Source: Paracoccaceae bacterium
Lineage (GTDB): Bacteria; Pseudomonadota; Alphaproteobacteria; Rhodobacterales; Rhodobacteraceae
Direction of reading: 5' to 3'
Assembly (NCBI GenBank): GCA_011525185.1
Contig: WTIQ01000137.1
Location: 1 to 12,929, forward strand
DNA length: 12,929 nucleotides
Shown: piece by piece, positions 6,780 through 12,929 of the stretch
How the letters are laid out: each line of letters starts with the position of its first letter
How positions within the stretch are numbered: position 1 is the first letter of the stretch
Notes under the pieces: model-generated
What the model saw: the letters and a program-made list of their open reading frames with translations, nothing else
Told to the model about the DNA's origin: nothing
Database searches by the model: none
Position numbers and translations under genes: made by a program

Positions 6780-8579
6780 ATGGATGATCAAAACAGAAAC
6801 CTTATTCTGGCTTCGGTCCTTAGCTTTTTGGTGATCGTTGTTTGGTTCATCTTTTTTCCACCGCCCGAACCCGTAGAGCAACAACAAGACGCAGCAATCG
6901 AGAGCACGTCGGACGGCTCGGCACTGCCATCCGTGGACACAGAGCAAAGCGCCTCTGCCCCTGCTGAGGTCACATCAGCTGAAGAAGCTCCACGGATTGC
7001 AATCAGCAACGACAAACTGCGCGGCACCATTTCCCTTACGGGCGGTCGCATCGATGATTTGTCCCTTTTGGATTATAAAGTCACTCTGACAGAGGGAGCC
7101 GAAGATGTAACGCTTTTGCGTCCTGTTGGACAAAAAGGGGCCTACTACGCGGCCTATGGTTGGGCAGCCTTATCTGGTGTTGAGGCAGGAAATGTACCCA
7201 CACCCGAGACCGTCTGGAGCGTTGAGGGCAACAATGCTCTGTCCCCAAGAACCCCAATCAAGCTTGTTTGGGACAATGGCGCGGGTCTTCGCTTTACACG
7301 CAAAATTGCACTGGATGAAGATTACCTCTTTACGATCACGCAAGGGGTCGAAAACAAATCTGGCAAAGCCATTGAATTACGCCCCTACGGCCTTGTGCGT
7401 CGCGCCGGAGAACCTTCTGATTTAAAGAACTTTTTCATTTTGCACGAGGGACTTGTGCGCATGTCCGATGGAACCTTGGCCGAAGATTCCTACAAAAACA
7501 TGCGTAACTATGACGTGAACCAGCGCGAAGGCACGAGCGCTGAGCGGATCGAAGTCACCGAGGATGGTTGGATTGGGTTCACCGATCACTTTTGGATGAC
7601 CACCCTCATTCCTCAACCTGGCACAGCCTTTCGCTCCACAGCGAAATATTTTGCAAGTGCAGATACATTTCAGGCCGAAACAGTCCTTCCCATGGTCAGC
7701 GTAGCCGATGGGAGCGCCACAACGGTCACAAGTCAATTTTTTGCAGGCGCGAAAGAATGGGACACCATCCGCTCTTACCAACAAGCGGGCGTGAAAGGGT
7801 TCATCGACAGTATTGACTGGGGATGGTTCTTTTTCCTGACCAAGCCGATCTTTTTCGTGCTTCATTACCTCAATCAGTTGATCGGCAATATGGGATGGGC
7901 GATCATTGGCCTGACCCTTCTGATCAAGGCACTTTTGTTTCCTCTGGCCTACAAATCCTACGTCTCGATGGCCAAGATGAAAGAGCTTCAGCCGCAGATG
8001 GAAAAGCTTAAAGAGCAAGCAGGAGATGACAGACAAAAGCTTCAGCAAGGCATGATGGAGCTTTACAAAAAAGAAAAGGTCAATCCTGCCTCAGGCTGTT
8101 TGCCGATCCTCTTGCAAATTCCGATCTTCTTTTCTCTCTACAAAGTTATCTTTGTGACGCTGGAATTGCGTCACGCGCCATGGGTAGGATGGATCAAGGA
8201 CCTCAGTGCACCTGACCCCTCTTCCCTGTTGAATCTATTTGGCCTTTTGCCTTTTGCAGGACCAGAGCCAGGATCGCTGCTGGCATTTATCGCGCTTGGT
8301 ATCTTGCCCATTTTATTGGGGGTCTCAATGTGGCTTCAGCAAAAACTAAATCCAGCGCCCACCGATCCAACCCAAGCGATGATCTTTGCGTGGATGCCTT
8401 GGGTCTTTATGTTTATGCTAGGAAGCTTTGCAAGCGGCCTTGTCATCTACTGGATTGCCAACAACATGATCACCTTCTCCCAGCAATATATCATCATGCG
8501 CTCGCAAGGATATAAGCCAGATGTCTTTGGCAACATAAAACAGAGCTTTAAGCGCAAAAAGCCCACTCAAAAGGGGTAA
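6780..8579 (+). CDS. yidC: Membrane protein insertase YidC
   Basis: 599-aa Gram-negative-type YidC/Oxa1 insertase, which inserts membrane proteins alone or with the Sec translocon. It begins MDDQNRNLILASVLSFLVIV (first helix, about residues 8-26), followed by a Pro/Gln/Ser-rich linker and the large periplasmic beta domain (about 55-335). The catalytic core starts near SIDWGWFFFLTKPIFF. The conserved basic residue of the hydrophilic groove is Lys383 (LLIKALLFPLAYKSY), where E. coli has Arg; Lys is usual in alphaproteobacteria. MAKMKELQPQMEKLK forms the coiled-coil C1 loop, and the last helices end in a Lys/Arg-rich tail (FKRKKPTQKG) that can bind ribosomes. The length is normal. The next gene starts 3 nt after the stop, with its ribosome site inside the yidC end. 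Confidence 0.98.
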   Translation: MDDQNRNLILASVLSFLVIVVWFIFFPPPEPVEQQQDAAIESTSDGSALPSVDTEQSASAPAEVTSAEEAPRIAISNDKLRGTISLTGGRIDDLSLLDYKVTLTEGAEDVTLLRPVGQKGAYYAAYGWAALSGVEAGNVPTPETVWSVEGNNALSPRTPIKLVWDNGAGLRFTRKIALDEDYLFTITQGVENKSGKAIELRPYGLVRRAGEPSDLKNFFILHEGLVRMSDGTLAEDSYKNMRNYDVNQREGTSAERIEVTEDGWIGFTDHFWMTTLIPQPGTAFRSTAKYFASADTFQAETVLPMVSVADGSATTVTSQFFAGAKEWDTIRSYQQAGVKGFIDSIDWGWFFFLTKPIFFVLHYLNQLIGNMGWAIIGLTLLIKALLFPLAYKSYVSMAKMKELQPQMEKLKEQAGDDRQKLQQGMMELYKKEKVNPASGCLPILLQIPIFFSLYKVIFVTLELRHAPWVGWIKDLSAPDPSSLLNLFGLLPFAGPEPGSLLAFIALGILPILLGVSMWLQQKLNPAPTDPTQAMIFAWMPWVFMFMLGSFASGLVIYWIANNMITFSQQYIIMRSQGYKPDVFGNIKQSFKRKKPTQKG

Positions 8580-8582
8580 GCC

Positions 8583-9329
8583 ATGGCAAAGCTTGTGGAT
8601 ATCTGGAGACACCCGATCAAATCCCATGGGCGAGAGCAGCTTTCCGAGGTTGCATTACAAGCAGGCCAAACACTACCTTGGGACCGGGCATGGGCCGTGG
8701 CGCATGAGGAATCGAGTTCTGATGGATCAAAATGGGTGCCGTGTCTGCACTTTAGCAGAACCTCCAAAGCCCCCAAGCTTGCCGCGATTAATGCCCATTG
8801 GGATGAGGCCACTCAAGAGATGACACTGACCCATCCAGATCTTTCCGATTTGGTCTTCAATCCAGATGATAGTGCGCAACAGCAGCTCTTTTTGGAGTGG
8901 GCAGGTCCTTTGATCCCAGAAAACCGGGCGCGATCCGCACGTCTTTTGCGCGCGCAAGAGCGTGGCATGACCGATACGGATTATGCCACCATTTCAATAG
9001 GCAACCTTTCATCGCACCGCGCGGTTGAGCAAAAGATGGGGCGCAGCCTCTCCCCGCAGCGGTGGCGCTGCAATCTCTGGCTTGATGGGCTTGCCCCTTG
9101 GGAGGAGTTTGATTGGATTGGCAAAAGCATCACCATTGGTGACGTTGAATTTGACATCACAGAACCTGTTGAACGCTGTATGGCGACAACAGCAAATCCG
9201 GAAACAGGTCTGCGCGACGCTGATACACTTGGCACGCTTGAAACATGGGGGCATACGAATTTCACCGTTTATGCAGTTGTGAAAACAGATGGTGAAATCC
9301 GTATTGGTGATAAGGTAACGCATCCTTGA
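8583..9329 (+). CDS. MOSC domain-containing protein
   Basis: 248-aa protein with an N-terminal MOSC_N beta-barrel (VDIWRHPIKSHGREQLSEV, residues 5-23) and a MOSC domain. The MOSC part shows RWRCNLWLDGL (160-170) and the conserved cysteine region VERCMATTANPETGLRD, with Cys199 as the probable molybdenum-ligand position. MOSC proteins carry or transfer sulfurated molybdenum cofactor or act as small molybdoenzymes (mARC, YcbX, YiiM); the substrate of this one is unknown. The ATG is preceded by a strong AGGGG ribosome site (8572-8576) overlapping the yidC stop. The stop overlaps the TTG start of yihA by 4 bases, so yidC, this gene and yihA probably form one transcription unit. Confidence 0.9.
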   Translation: MAKLVDIWRHPIKSHGREQLSEVALQAGQTLPWDRAWAVAHEESSSDGSKWVPCLHFSRTSKAPKLAAINAHWDEATQEMTLTHPDLSDLVFNPDDSAQQQLFLEWAGPLIPENRARSARLLRAQERGMTDTDYATISIGNLSSHRAVEQKMGRSLSPQRWRCNLWLDGLAPWEEFDWIGKSITIGDVEFDITEPVERCMATTANPETGLRDADTLGTLETWGHTNFTVYAVVKTDGEIRIGDKVTHP

Positions 9330-9979
9330 AGGAAGTTCAATTCACCCTTTCACCTGAGCCCGACGAGTACATGCGCGAGGCAGGGCGCAAACTCTTTGCA
9401 GGTGAAACAGAGTTTTTGAAGGGGGTTGTGGCGATGTCGGGCCTCCCCGCAGATGATAGAACTGAGGTTTGTTTTGCGGGTCGCTCAAACGTTGGGAAAT
9501 CTTCGCTTGTCAATGCTCTGACGGGTCGAAAAGCCTTGGCGCGGACCTCAAATACACCGGGACGCACGCAAGAGATCAATTTCTTTACCCTTGCAGAGAG
9601 CCATTATATTGTGGACCTCCCAGGCTATGGCTATGCCAACGCGCCGCTTGCTGTGGTGGAAAAATGGCAACGGCTTCTTAAGCAATATTTGTCAGGCCGA
9701 CAGTCATTGCGCCGGGTCTTTGTGCTTATTGACAGTCGGCATGGCATTAAGGCGGTTGATAAAGAAATTTTGGACCTTTTGGATAGCAGCGCCGTGACCT
9801 TTCAGGTGGTGCTCACGAAAACCGACAAACTCAAACAATCTGAGCGCGATAAACTCTTGCCGACAATACAAAAATCGCTCACCCCTCATGTGGCAGCCTT
9901 TCCCGAAGTTTTGGCCACCTCTTCGGAAAAAGGAAGGGGGATTGAAACCCTTCGCAGTATCATTGCTGGAATAAGCTAG
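9326..9979 (+). CDS. yihA: Ribosome biogenesis GTPase YihA/YsxC (EngB)
   Basis: 217-aa essential-type GTPase that helps late assembly of the large ribosomal subunit. All G motifs are present: G1 GRSNVGKS (52-59), G2 Thr81 in NTPGRTQE, G3 DLPGYG (97-102), G4 TKTD (164-167) and G5 TSSEKG (198-203). The start is TTG 9326, overlapping the stop of the MOSC gene (TTGA). It is preferred over an internal ATG near 9371 because residues 17-37 (REAGRKLFAGETEFLKGVVAM) are conserved in relatives and an upstream AAGG (9312-9315) gives a ribosome site. The TTG and overlap suggest modest expression coupled to the upstream gene. Confidence 0.96.
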   Translation: MKEVQFTLSPEPDEYMREAGRKLFAGETEFLKGVVAMSGLPADDRTEVCFAGRSNVGKSSLVNALTGRKALARTSNTPGRTQEINFFTLAESHYIVDLPGYGYANAPLAVVEKWQRLLKQYLSGRQSLRRVFVLIDSRHGIKAVDKEILDLLDSSAVTFQVVLTKTDKLKQSERDKLLPTIQKSLTPHVAAFPEVLATSSEKGRGIETLRSIIAGIS

Positions 9980-10044
9980 CGTAGGTCCTCTTTTCCTTTG
10001 GGTTGATCTATGCGACATAAGTCAAAAATGACGGACCAGCCCCC

Positions 10045-10908
10045 ATGAGTAAAAAGACAACAGATCAAACCTCAGCCCAAACCGCGCATACGCTTTCACA
10101 AGCTCTGCCTTACATCCAACGCTATGACGGAGCAATTGTTGTGATCAAACTGGGCGGTCACGCCATGGGCAGTGACGCAGGCATGGAAAGCTTTGCCCGC
10201 GACGTGGTTTTGATGCGTCAAGTGGGCATCAACCCCGTGATCGTGAACGGCGGCGGCCCCATGATCAATCAGATGCTCGATAAGCTGGGCATCAAGTCCG
10301 AGTTCAAAAACGGGAAACGAATCACGGATCATGCCACCATGGAAATTGTGGAAATGGTCCTTTCTGGCAGCGTGAACAAGCGCATTGTGCAGGCCATCAA
10401 CCGACAGGGTGGCATGGCGGTGGGCCTCTCTGGCAAAGACGCAAATCTGATTATCTCGAAACAAGCGGAGGGCGATCTTGGCCTCGTGGGAGCCCCGACC
10501 AAGGTTGACCCCTCTGTGCTGCATACGCTTTTTCAGGACGATATGATCCCAGTAATCGCCCCCCTTGGTGCGGGGGAAAACGGCGAGACCTATAACATCA
10601 ATGGGGATACCGCCGCCGGCGCGATTGCCGCGGCCTTAAAGGCAGATCGCCTCCTCCTCCTAACCGATGTGGACGGCGTGCGGGACGCCTCTGGTGAGGT
10701 TATGGCCGAGTTGAGTGCCGCGCAAATCGAAGCAATGGTAGAGGATGGAACAATCGCGGGGGGCATGATTCCAAAAACCGAAACGGCTTTGAGCGCCATT
10801 AGAGGCGGTGTCCGCGCGGCTGTTATCCTAGACGGTCGTACCGAGAACGCCTGTCTACTGGAATTGTTTACCAAACAAGGACCAGGCACCATTATTCGTG
10901 CGAGCTAG
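10045..10908 (+). CDS. argB: Acetylglutamate kinase
   Basis: 287-aa enzyme phosphorylating N-acetyl-L-glutamate with ATP, the second step of arginine synthesis from glutamate. Motifs of the amino acid kinase fold are all visible: VIKLGGHAM (33-41), VNGGGPMINQML (67-78), GLSGKDANLI (127-136), INGDTAAG (185-192), LLLTDVDGV (204-212) and GGMIPKTETALSAIRGG (239-255). An N-terminal extension ahead of the first strand (around TAHTLSQALPYIQRY, 13-27) corresponds to the helix that links dimers into the hexamer of arginine-inhibited enzymes, so feedback inhibition by arginine is likely. It stands alone among arginine genes here, 65 nt after yihA. A weak GGA ribosome site lies at 10033-10035, and a 10-bp inverted repeat begins at the stop codon. 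Confidence 0.97.
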   Translation: MSKKTTDQTSAQTAHTLSQALPYIQRYDGAIVVIKLGGHAMGSDAGMESFARDVVLMRQVGINPVIVNGGGPMINQMLDKLGIKSEFKNGKRITDHATMEIVEMVLSGSVNKRIVQAINRQGGMAVGLSGKDANLIISKQAEGDLGLVGAPTKVDPSVLHTLFQDDMIPVIAPLGAGENGETYNINGDTAAGAIAAALKADRLLLLTDVDGVRDASGEVMAELSAAQIEAMVEDGTIAGGMIPKTETALSAIRGGVRAAVILDGRTENACLLELFTKQGPGTIIRAS

Positions 10909-10947
10909 AGCATGTGAAAGGGAGCCAGTTAAAAGTGACATGCTCTA
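10906..10947. repeat. Inverted repeat after argB
   Basis: TAGAGCATGT (10906-10915) and its exact complement ACATGCTCTA (10938-10947) are separated by 22 nt; the left arm includes the argB stop codon. A transcript could form a 10-bp stem. No T-run follows, so it is not a standard intrinsic terminator. It could be a palindromic intergenic element, a transcript-end stabiliser or a Rho-independent-like end without a U-tract. The similar half AGAGCATG occurs alone at 6648-6655 and in coding sequence at 11865-11873, so the half-site by itself is not diagnostic. Confidence 0.55.
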
Positions 10948-10999
10948 TGAGCACGCCTGTGCCCCTTGTGCTGAATTTAAAAGGACCTAAGTAAATCTT

Positions 11000-11788
11000 A
11001 TGGAGAATGATGCAGAGATACGATTGTTCTTTTTCGTGGGCCTATTCATTATATTCGCCCTTCTAGAGCGCATTAGTCCAAAGATTACCCCCGCACAATA
11101 TAAAGGGCGTTGGCTCACAAACCTTACCATCACAGTCATCAACACGCTTGTTTTGCGTCTCCTTGCTGTGGGCCTGCCTCTCTTGGCGATCGGGGCCGCA
11201 TTGGATGCGCACCATATGGGTTGGGGGGTGTTCAACCAACTTAACTGGCCAGCAGGCGTCGAAATTGTGCTCGCAGTTCTCCTCTTTGATTTTTTGATCT
11301 GGGCACAACACCTTCTCACCCATAAAATTCCCATATTATGGAGATTGCACCGCGTGCATCATGCGGATGTGACACTGGATGTCACAACGGCCGTTAGGTT
11401 TCATCCGATTGAAATTGCCCTATCGATGGGCCTCAAAATAGGGGCTGTTTATGTGCTTGGCCCATCTGCCCTTGCTATTTTGGTGTTTGAAATTCTACTG
11501 AATGGAACGGCCCTCTTTAATCATGCCAATATTGCACTGCCAGCTTGGCTTGACCGCCTATTAAGGCACATAATAGTGACACCAGATATGCACCGTATCC
11601 ACCATTCCGATCAGCGTAAATACCATGACAGCAACTACGGTTTTGCCCTTTCGATCTGGGACCGCCTCTTTGGGACGTACCGCCATGAGAGAGATATTCA
11701 CACGCCAATCACAGTCGGCCTAGAGTGGCAAAACGAGAAGCCCAAAACGCTTGGATGGAGCCTCTGGCTCCCTTTTATGCGCAAATGA
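11000..11788 (+). CDS. Sterol desaturase/fatty acid hydroxylase family membrane protein
   Basis: 262-aa integral membrane protein of the fatty acid hydroxylase superfamily, whose members use a di-iron centre held by histidines to hydroxylate or desaturate lipids. Hydrophobic helices occupy residues about 9-22, 42-67 and 87-103. The histidine clusters are HLLTH (104-108), HRVHH (117-121), NHAN (His175) and HRIHH (198-202), followed by DSNYG and WDRLFGTY, all normal for the family. No key histidine is missing, so the enzyme should be active; the substrate cannot be read from sequence. Candidates include a carotenoid, sterol-like or acyl-lipid substrate. The next gene starts inside its stop (ATGA), pointing to one operon. 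Confidence 0.92.
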   Translation: MENDAEIRLFFFVGLFIIFALLERISPKITPAQYKGRWLTNLTITVINTLVLRLLAVGLPLLAIGAALDAHHMGWGVFNQLNWPAGVEIVLAVLLFDFLIWAQHLLTHKIPILWRLHRVHHADVTLDVTTAVRFHPIEIALSMGLKIGAVYVLGPSALAILVFEILLNGTALFNHANIALPAWLDRLLRHIIVTPDMHRIHHSDQRKYHDSNYGFALSIWDRLFGTYRHERDIHTPITVGLEWQNEKPKTLGWSLWLPFMRK

Positions 11789-12435
11789 CCTCGTATCAAG
11801 ATATTGCCGCGCTCTGTCAAAAAGAGGGCCTAGAGGTTCTGGGCGGCTTACATCCAGAGGGCACAGAGCATGTACCTGAAGGAACGTTAACGCTCTTGCT
11901 CCTGGGACCAGATGAACCCCACTTTTGGAAGATCTTTCAAAAGGCGCCAGAATGGAGAGATGGGCAAGCGGACCCCATGGATCGTTGGTCAACGCGGGTG
12001 ATCACGCAAATTGCGCAGCGGCTCGGTGGACAGGCGCTCTTTCCCTTTGGCGGCCCTCCGTTTTTGCCCTTTTACACATGGGCACTCGGGACAGGGCGTA
12101 TCTTTACATCTCCCCTTCAATTTCTGGTTCATGACAACAGCGGTTTATTTGTTTCGTTTCGCGGTGCACTCGCCCTGCCCCATAAATTGGACTTGCCAGA
12201 TACCACTCGCTCCCCTTGCATTGACTGTCCAAAGCCCTGTTTGACCGCCTGCCCCGTTGAGGCTTTTGATGGCACTGACTATGATGTTGAGGCGTGCAAA
12301 TCACATCTCAGAGGCGCGGATACCGCCGCTTGCATGACAGAAGGATGCGCCGCTCGACGCGCCTGCCCGCTCAGTCAATCCTTTGGGCGCATGGCAGAAC
12401 AAAGCGCTTATCATATGAAAGTCTTTTTGCGATGA
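11785..12435 (+). CDS. Ferredoxin-like iron-sulfur protein, function unknown
   Basis: 216-aa protein. The C-terminal third carries eight cysteines in a ferredoxin-like layout: Cys145-x2-Cys148-x3-Cys152-x3-Cys156-Pro (PCIDCPKPCLTACPVEAF), then Cys171, Cys183, Cys188 and Cys194-Pro. This is enough for two 4Fe-4S clusters. The N-terminal two-thirds has no cysteine except Cys11. Its stretch FPFGGPPFLPFYTWALGTGR and the following VHDNSGLFVSFRGALALP recall cobalamin-handling folds (CblC or QueG-like), but the protein is too short to be QueG and I do not claim that activity. No signal peptide is seen, so it is probably cytoplasmic. I use ATG 11785, overlapping the previous stop; an in-frame GTG at 11725 would add 20 residues inside the neighbour. 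Its stop overlaps the next start. Confidence 0.8.
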   Translation: MTSYQDIAALCQKEGLEVLGGLHPEGTEHVPEGTLTLLLLGPDEPHFWKIFQKAPEWRDGQADPMDRWSTRVITQIAQRLGGQALFPFGGPPFLPFYTWALGTGRIFTSPLQFLVHDNSGLFVSFRGALALPHKLDLPDTTRSPCIDCPKPCLTACPVEAFDGTDYDVEACKSHLRGADTAACMTEGCAARRACPLSQSFGRMAEQSAYHMKVFLR

Positions 12436-12926
12436 CAAAACGTTTGATCCTAATGCGGCACGCAAAATCAAGCTGGAACGCGCCCCTCGCAGATCATGAA
12501 AGAACACTCAACGCGCGGGGGCGTCGATCGGCTGAGGCTGTGGGGCACTGGTTGCGGGAGCGGAGCTATCATCCAGATCAAGCCTTTATCTCAACATCAA
12601 TGCGCACACGGGAAACCTTTGATCTCCTCAAGCTAGATATGCCTGAAGCCGCAACCCATTATAAAGAGCGCCTCTATCACGCCGCAACAGAGGTGTTTTT
12701 TAACGTTCTGAAATCGGCCACAGGACAAGCCGTTTTGATCATTGCCCATAATCCTGGAATTACAGAATTTGCTGAGAGAGTAGCAAAAACACGACCCCAG
12801 CATATCGGGTTTGAGCACTACCCGACCTGCGCGACTTGGGTGGCAGACTTTGATATAAAAGACTGGAGCGCGTTACAGATGCACTCGGGCCGTACAACAG
12901 ATTTTTGTGTTCCAAGAGAGCTCTAA
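12432..12926 (+). CDS. SixA-type histidine phosphatase family protein
   Basis: 164-aa protein of the histidine phosphatase (phosphoglycerate mutase-like) superfamily, short SixA branch. The phosphoacceptor motif LMRHAKSSWN (residues 7-16, catalytic His10 with Arg9) opens the protein, STSMRTRET (54-62) supplies a second phosphate-binding Arg, and the second catalytic His is His106 in IIAHNPGI. SixA removes phosphate from phosphohistidine in phosphorelay or phosphotransferase proteins in E. coli; the target here is unknown. The ATG overlaps the preceding stop (ATGA), and an open extension upstream in this frame lies inside that gene and has no family resemblance. The gene is complete, ending 3 nt before the window edge. 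Confidence 0.93.
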   Translation: MTKRLILMRHAKSSWNAPLADHERTLNARGRRSAEAVGHWLRERSYHPDQAFISTSMRTRETFDLLKLDMPEAATHYKERLYHAATEVFFNVLKSATGQAVLIIAHNPGITEFAERVAKTRPQHIGFEHYPTCATWVADFDIKDWSALQMHSGRTTDFCVPREL

Positions 12927-12929
12927 CAC

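Noticed and set aside
7422..8048. 208-codon minus-strand frame inside yidC
   Set aside because: It is antisense to an intact insertase, Cys/His-rich by codon mirror effect, with no ribosome site or recognisable domain.
10950..10972. Second small hairpin AGCAC...GTGCT before the hydroxylase-like gene
   Set aside because: The 5-bp stem with a 13-nt loop and no T-run is too weak to call a terminator or regulatory element.
11725..11784. 20-residue N-terminal extension of the iron-sulfur protein from a GTG
   Set aside because: It lies wholly inside the preceding gene; the ATGA overlap at 11785 gives the natural start.
12294..12431. 46-residue N-terminal extension of the SixA-type protein
   Set aside because: It is Arg-rich out-of-frame sequence of the iron-sulfur gene; family similarity starts at the ATG of 12432.
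1..12929. Search for tRNA, rRNA, CRISPR arrays, insertion sequences, phage or defence genes
   Set aside because: None was seen: no spaced direct repeats, transposase motifs or terminal repeats, and all large open frames fit housekeeping or metabolic families.

Overview
The window looks like the chromosome of an alphaproteobacterium, most likely of the order Rhodobacterales (Roseobacter-type). The evidence is gene order (rpmH-rnpA-yidD ... yidC-MOSC-yihA-argB), the alphaproteobacterial style of YidC (a Lys at the conserved basic position of the insertase groove), YihA and ArgB, and a moderate G+C content. I cannot name a genus. Coding density is very high. I see no tRNA, rRNA, CRISPR array, insertion sequence or phage gene, and no gene-free stretch exceeds 300 bases.

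Left arm (1-3301, minus strand). Read 5'->3' on the minus strand, this is a TVP38/TMEM64 (DedA-like) membrane protein, a flavin disulfide oxidoreductase, and a sensor histidine kinase cut off by the window's left edge. Spacings are short (10 nt, then 3 nt), so this was probably one operon. The kinase is a pseudogene: two frameshifts and two in-frame stop codons interrupt a protein whose membrane, HAMP, His-box and ATPase parts are all still readable. This is the most notable thing in the window.

Centre (3302-9979, plus strand). A 283-bp divergent intergenic region carries a near-consensus sigma-70 promoter for rpmH. After rpmH come rnpA, yidD (ATGA overlap with rnpA), ttcA (tRNA 2-thiocytidine synthesis), a DUF418 membrane protein, yidC, a MOSC-domain protein and yihA/engB. 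This is the widely conserved ribosome, RNase P and membrane-insertion cluster: L34, the RNase P protein, YidD and YidC for membrane protein insertion, and YihA for ribosome assembly, with ttcA and the DUF418 gene inserted between yidD and yidC.

Right arm (10045-12926, plus strand). argB (arginine biosynthesis, probably the arginine-inhibited hexameric type) is followed by a 10-bp inverted repeat. Then comes a tightly overlapped trio: a fatty acid hydroxylase/sterol desaturase-like membrane protein, a small protein with an eight-Cys C-terminal ferredoxin-like region, and a SixA-type histidine phosphatase. Both junctions in the trio are ATGA overlaps, so the three are probably translationally coupled, but their joint role is unknown.

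Overall this is mainly an ordinary housekeeping region. I found no convincing new defence or mobile system. The points worth a second look are the decaying kinase beside its intact former operon partners, the altered catalytic dyad of the flavoprotein, the uncharacterised right-hand trio, a CtrA-like site before the DUF418 gene, and the palindrome after argB.
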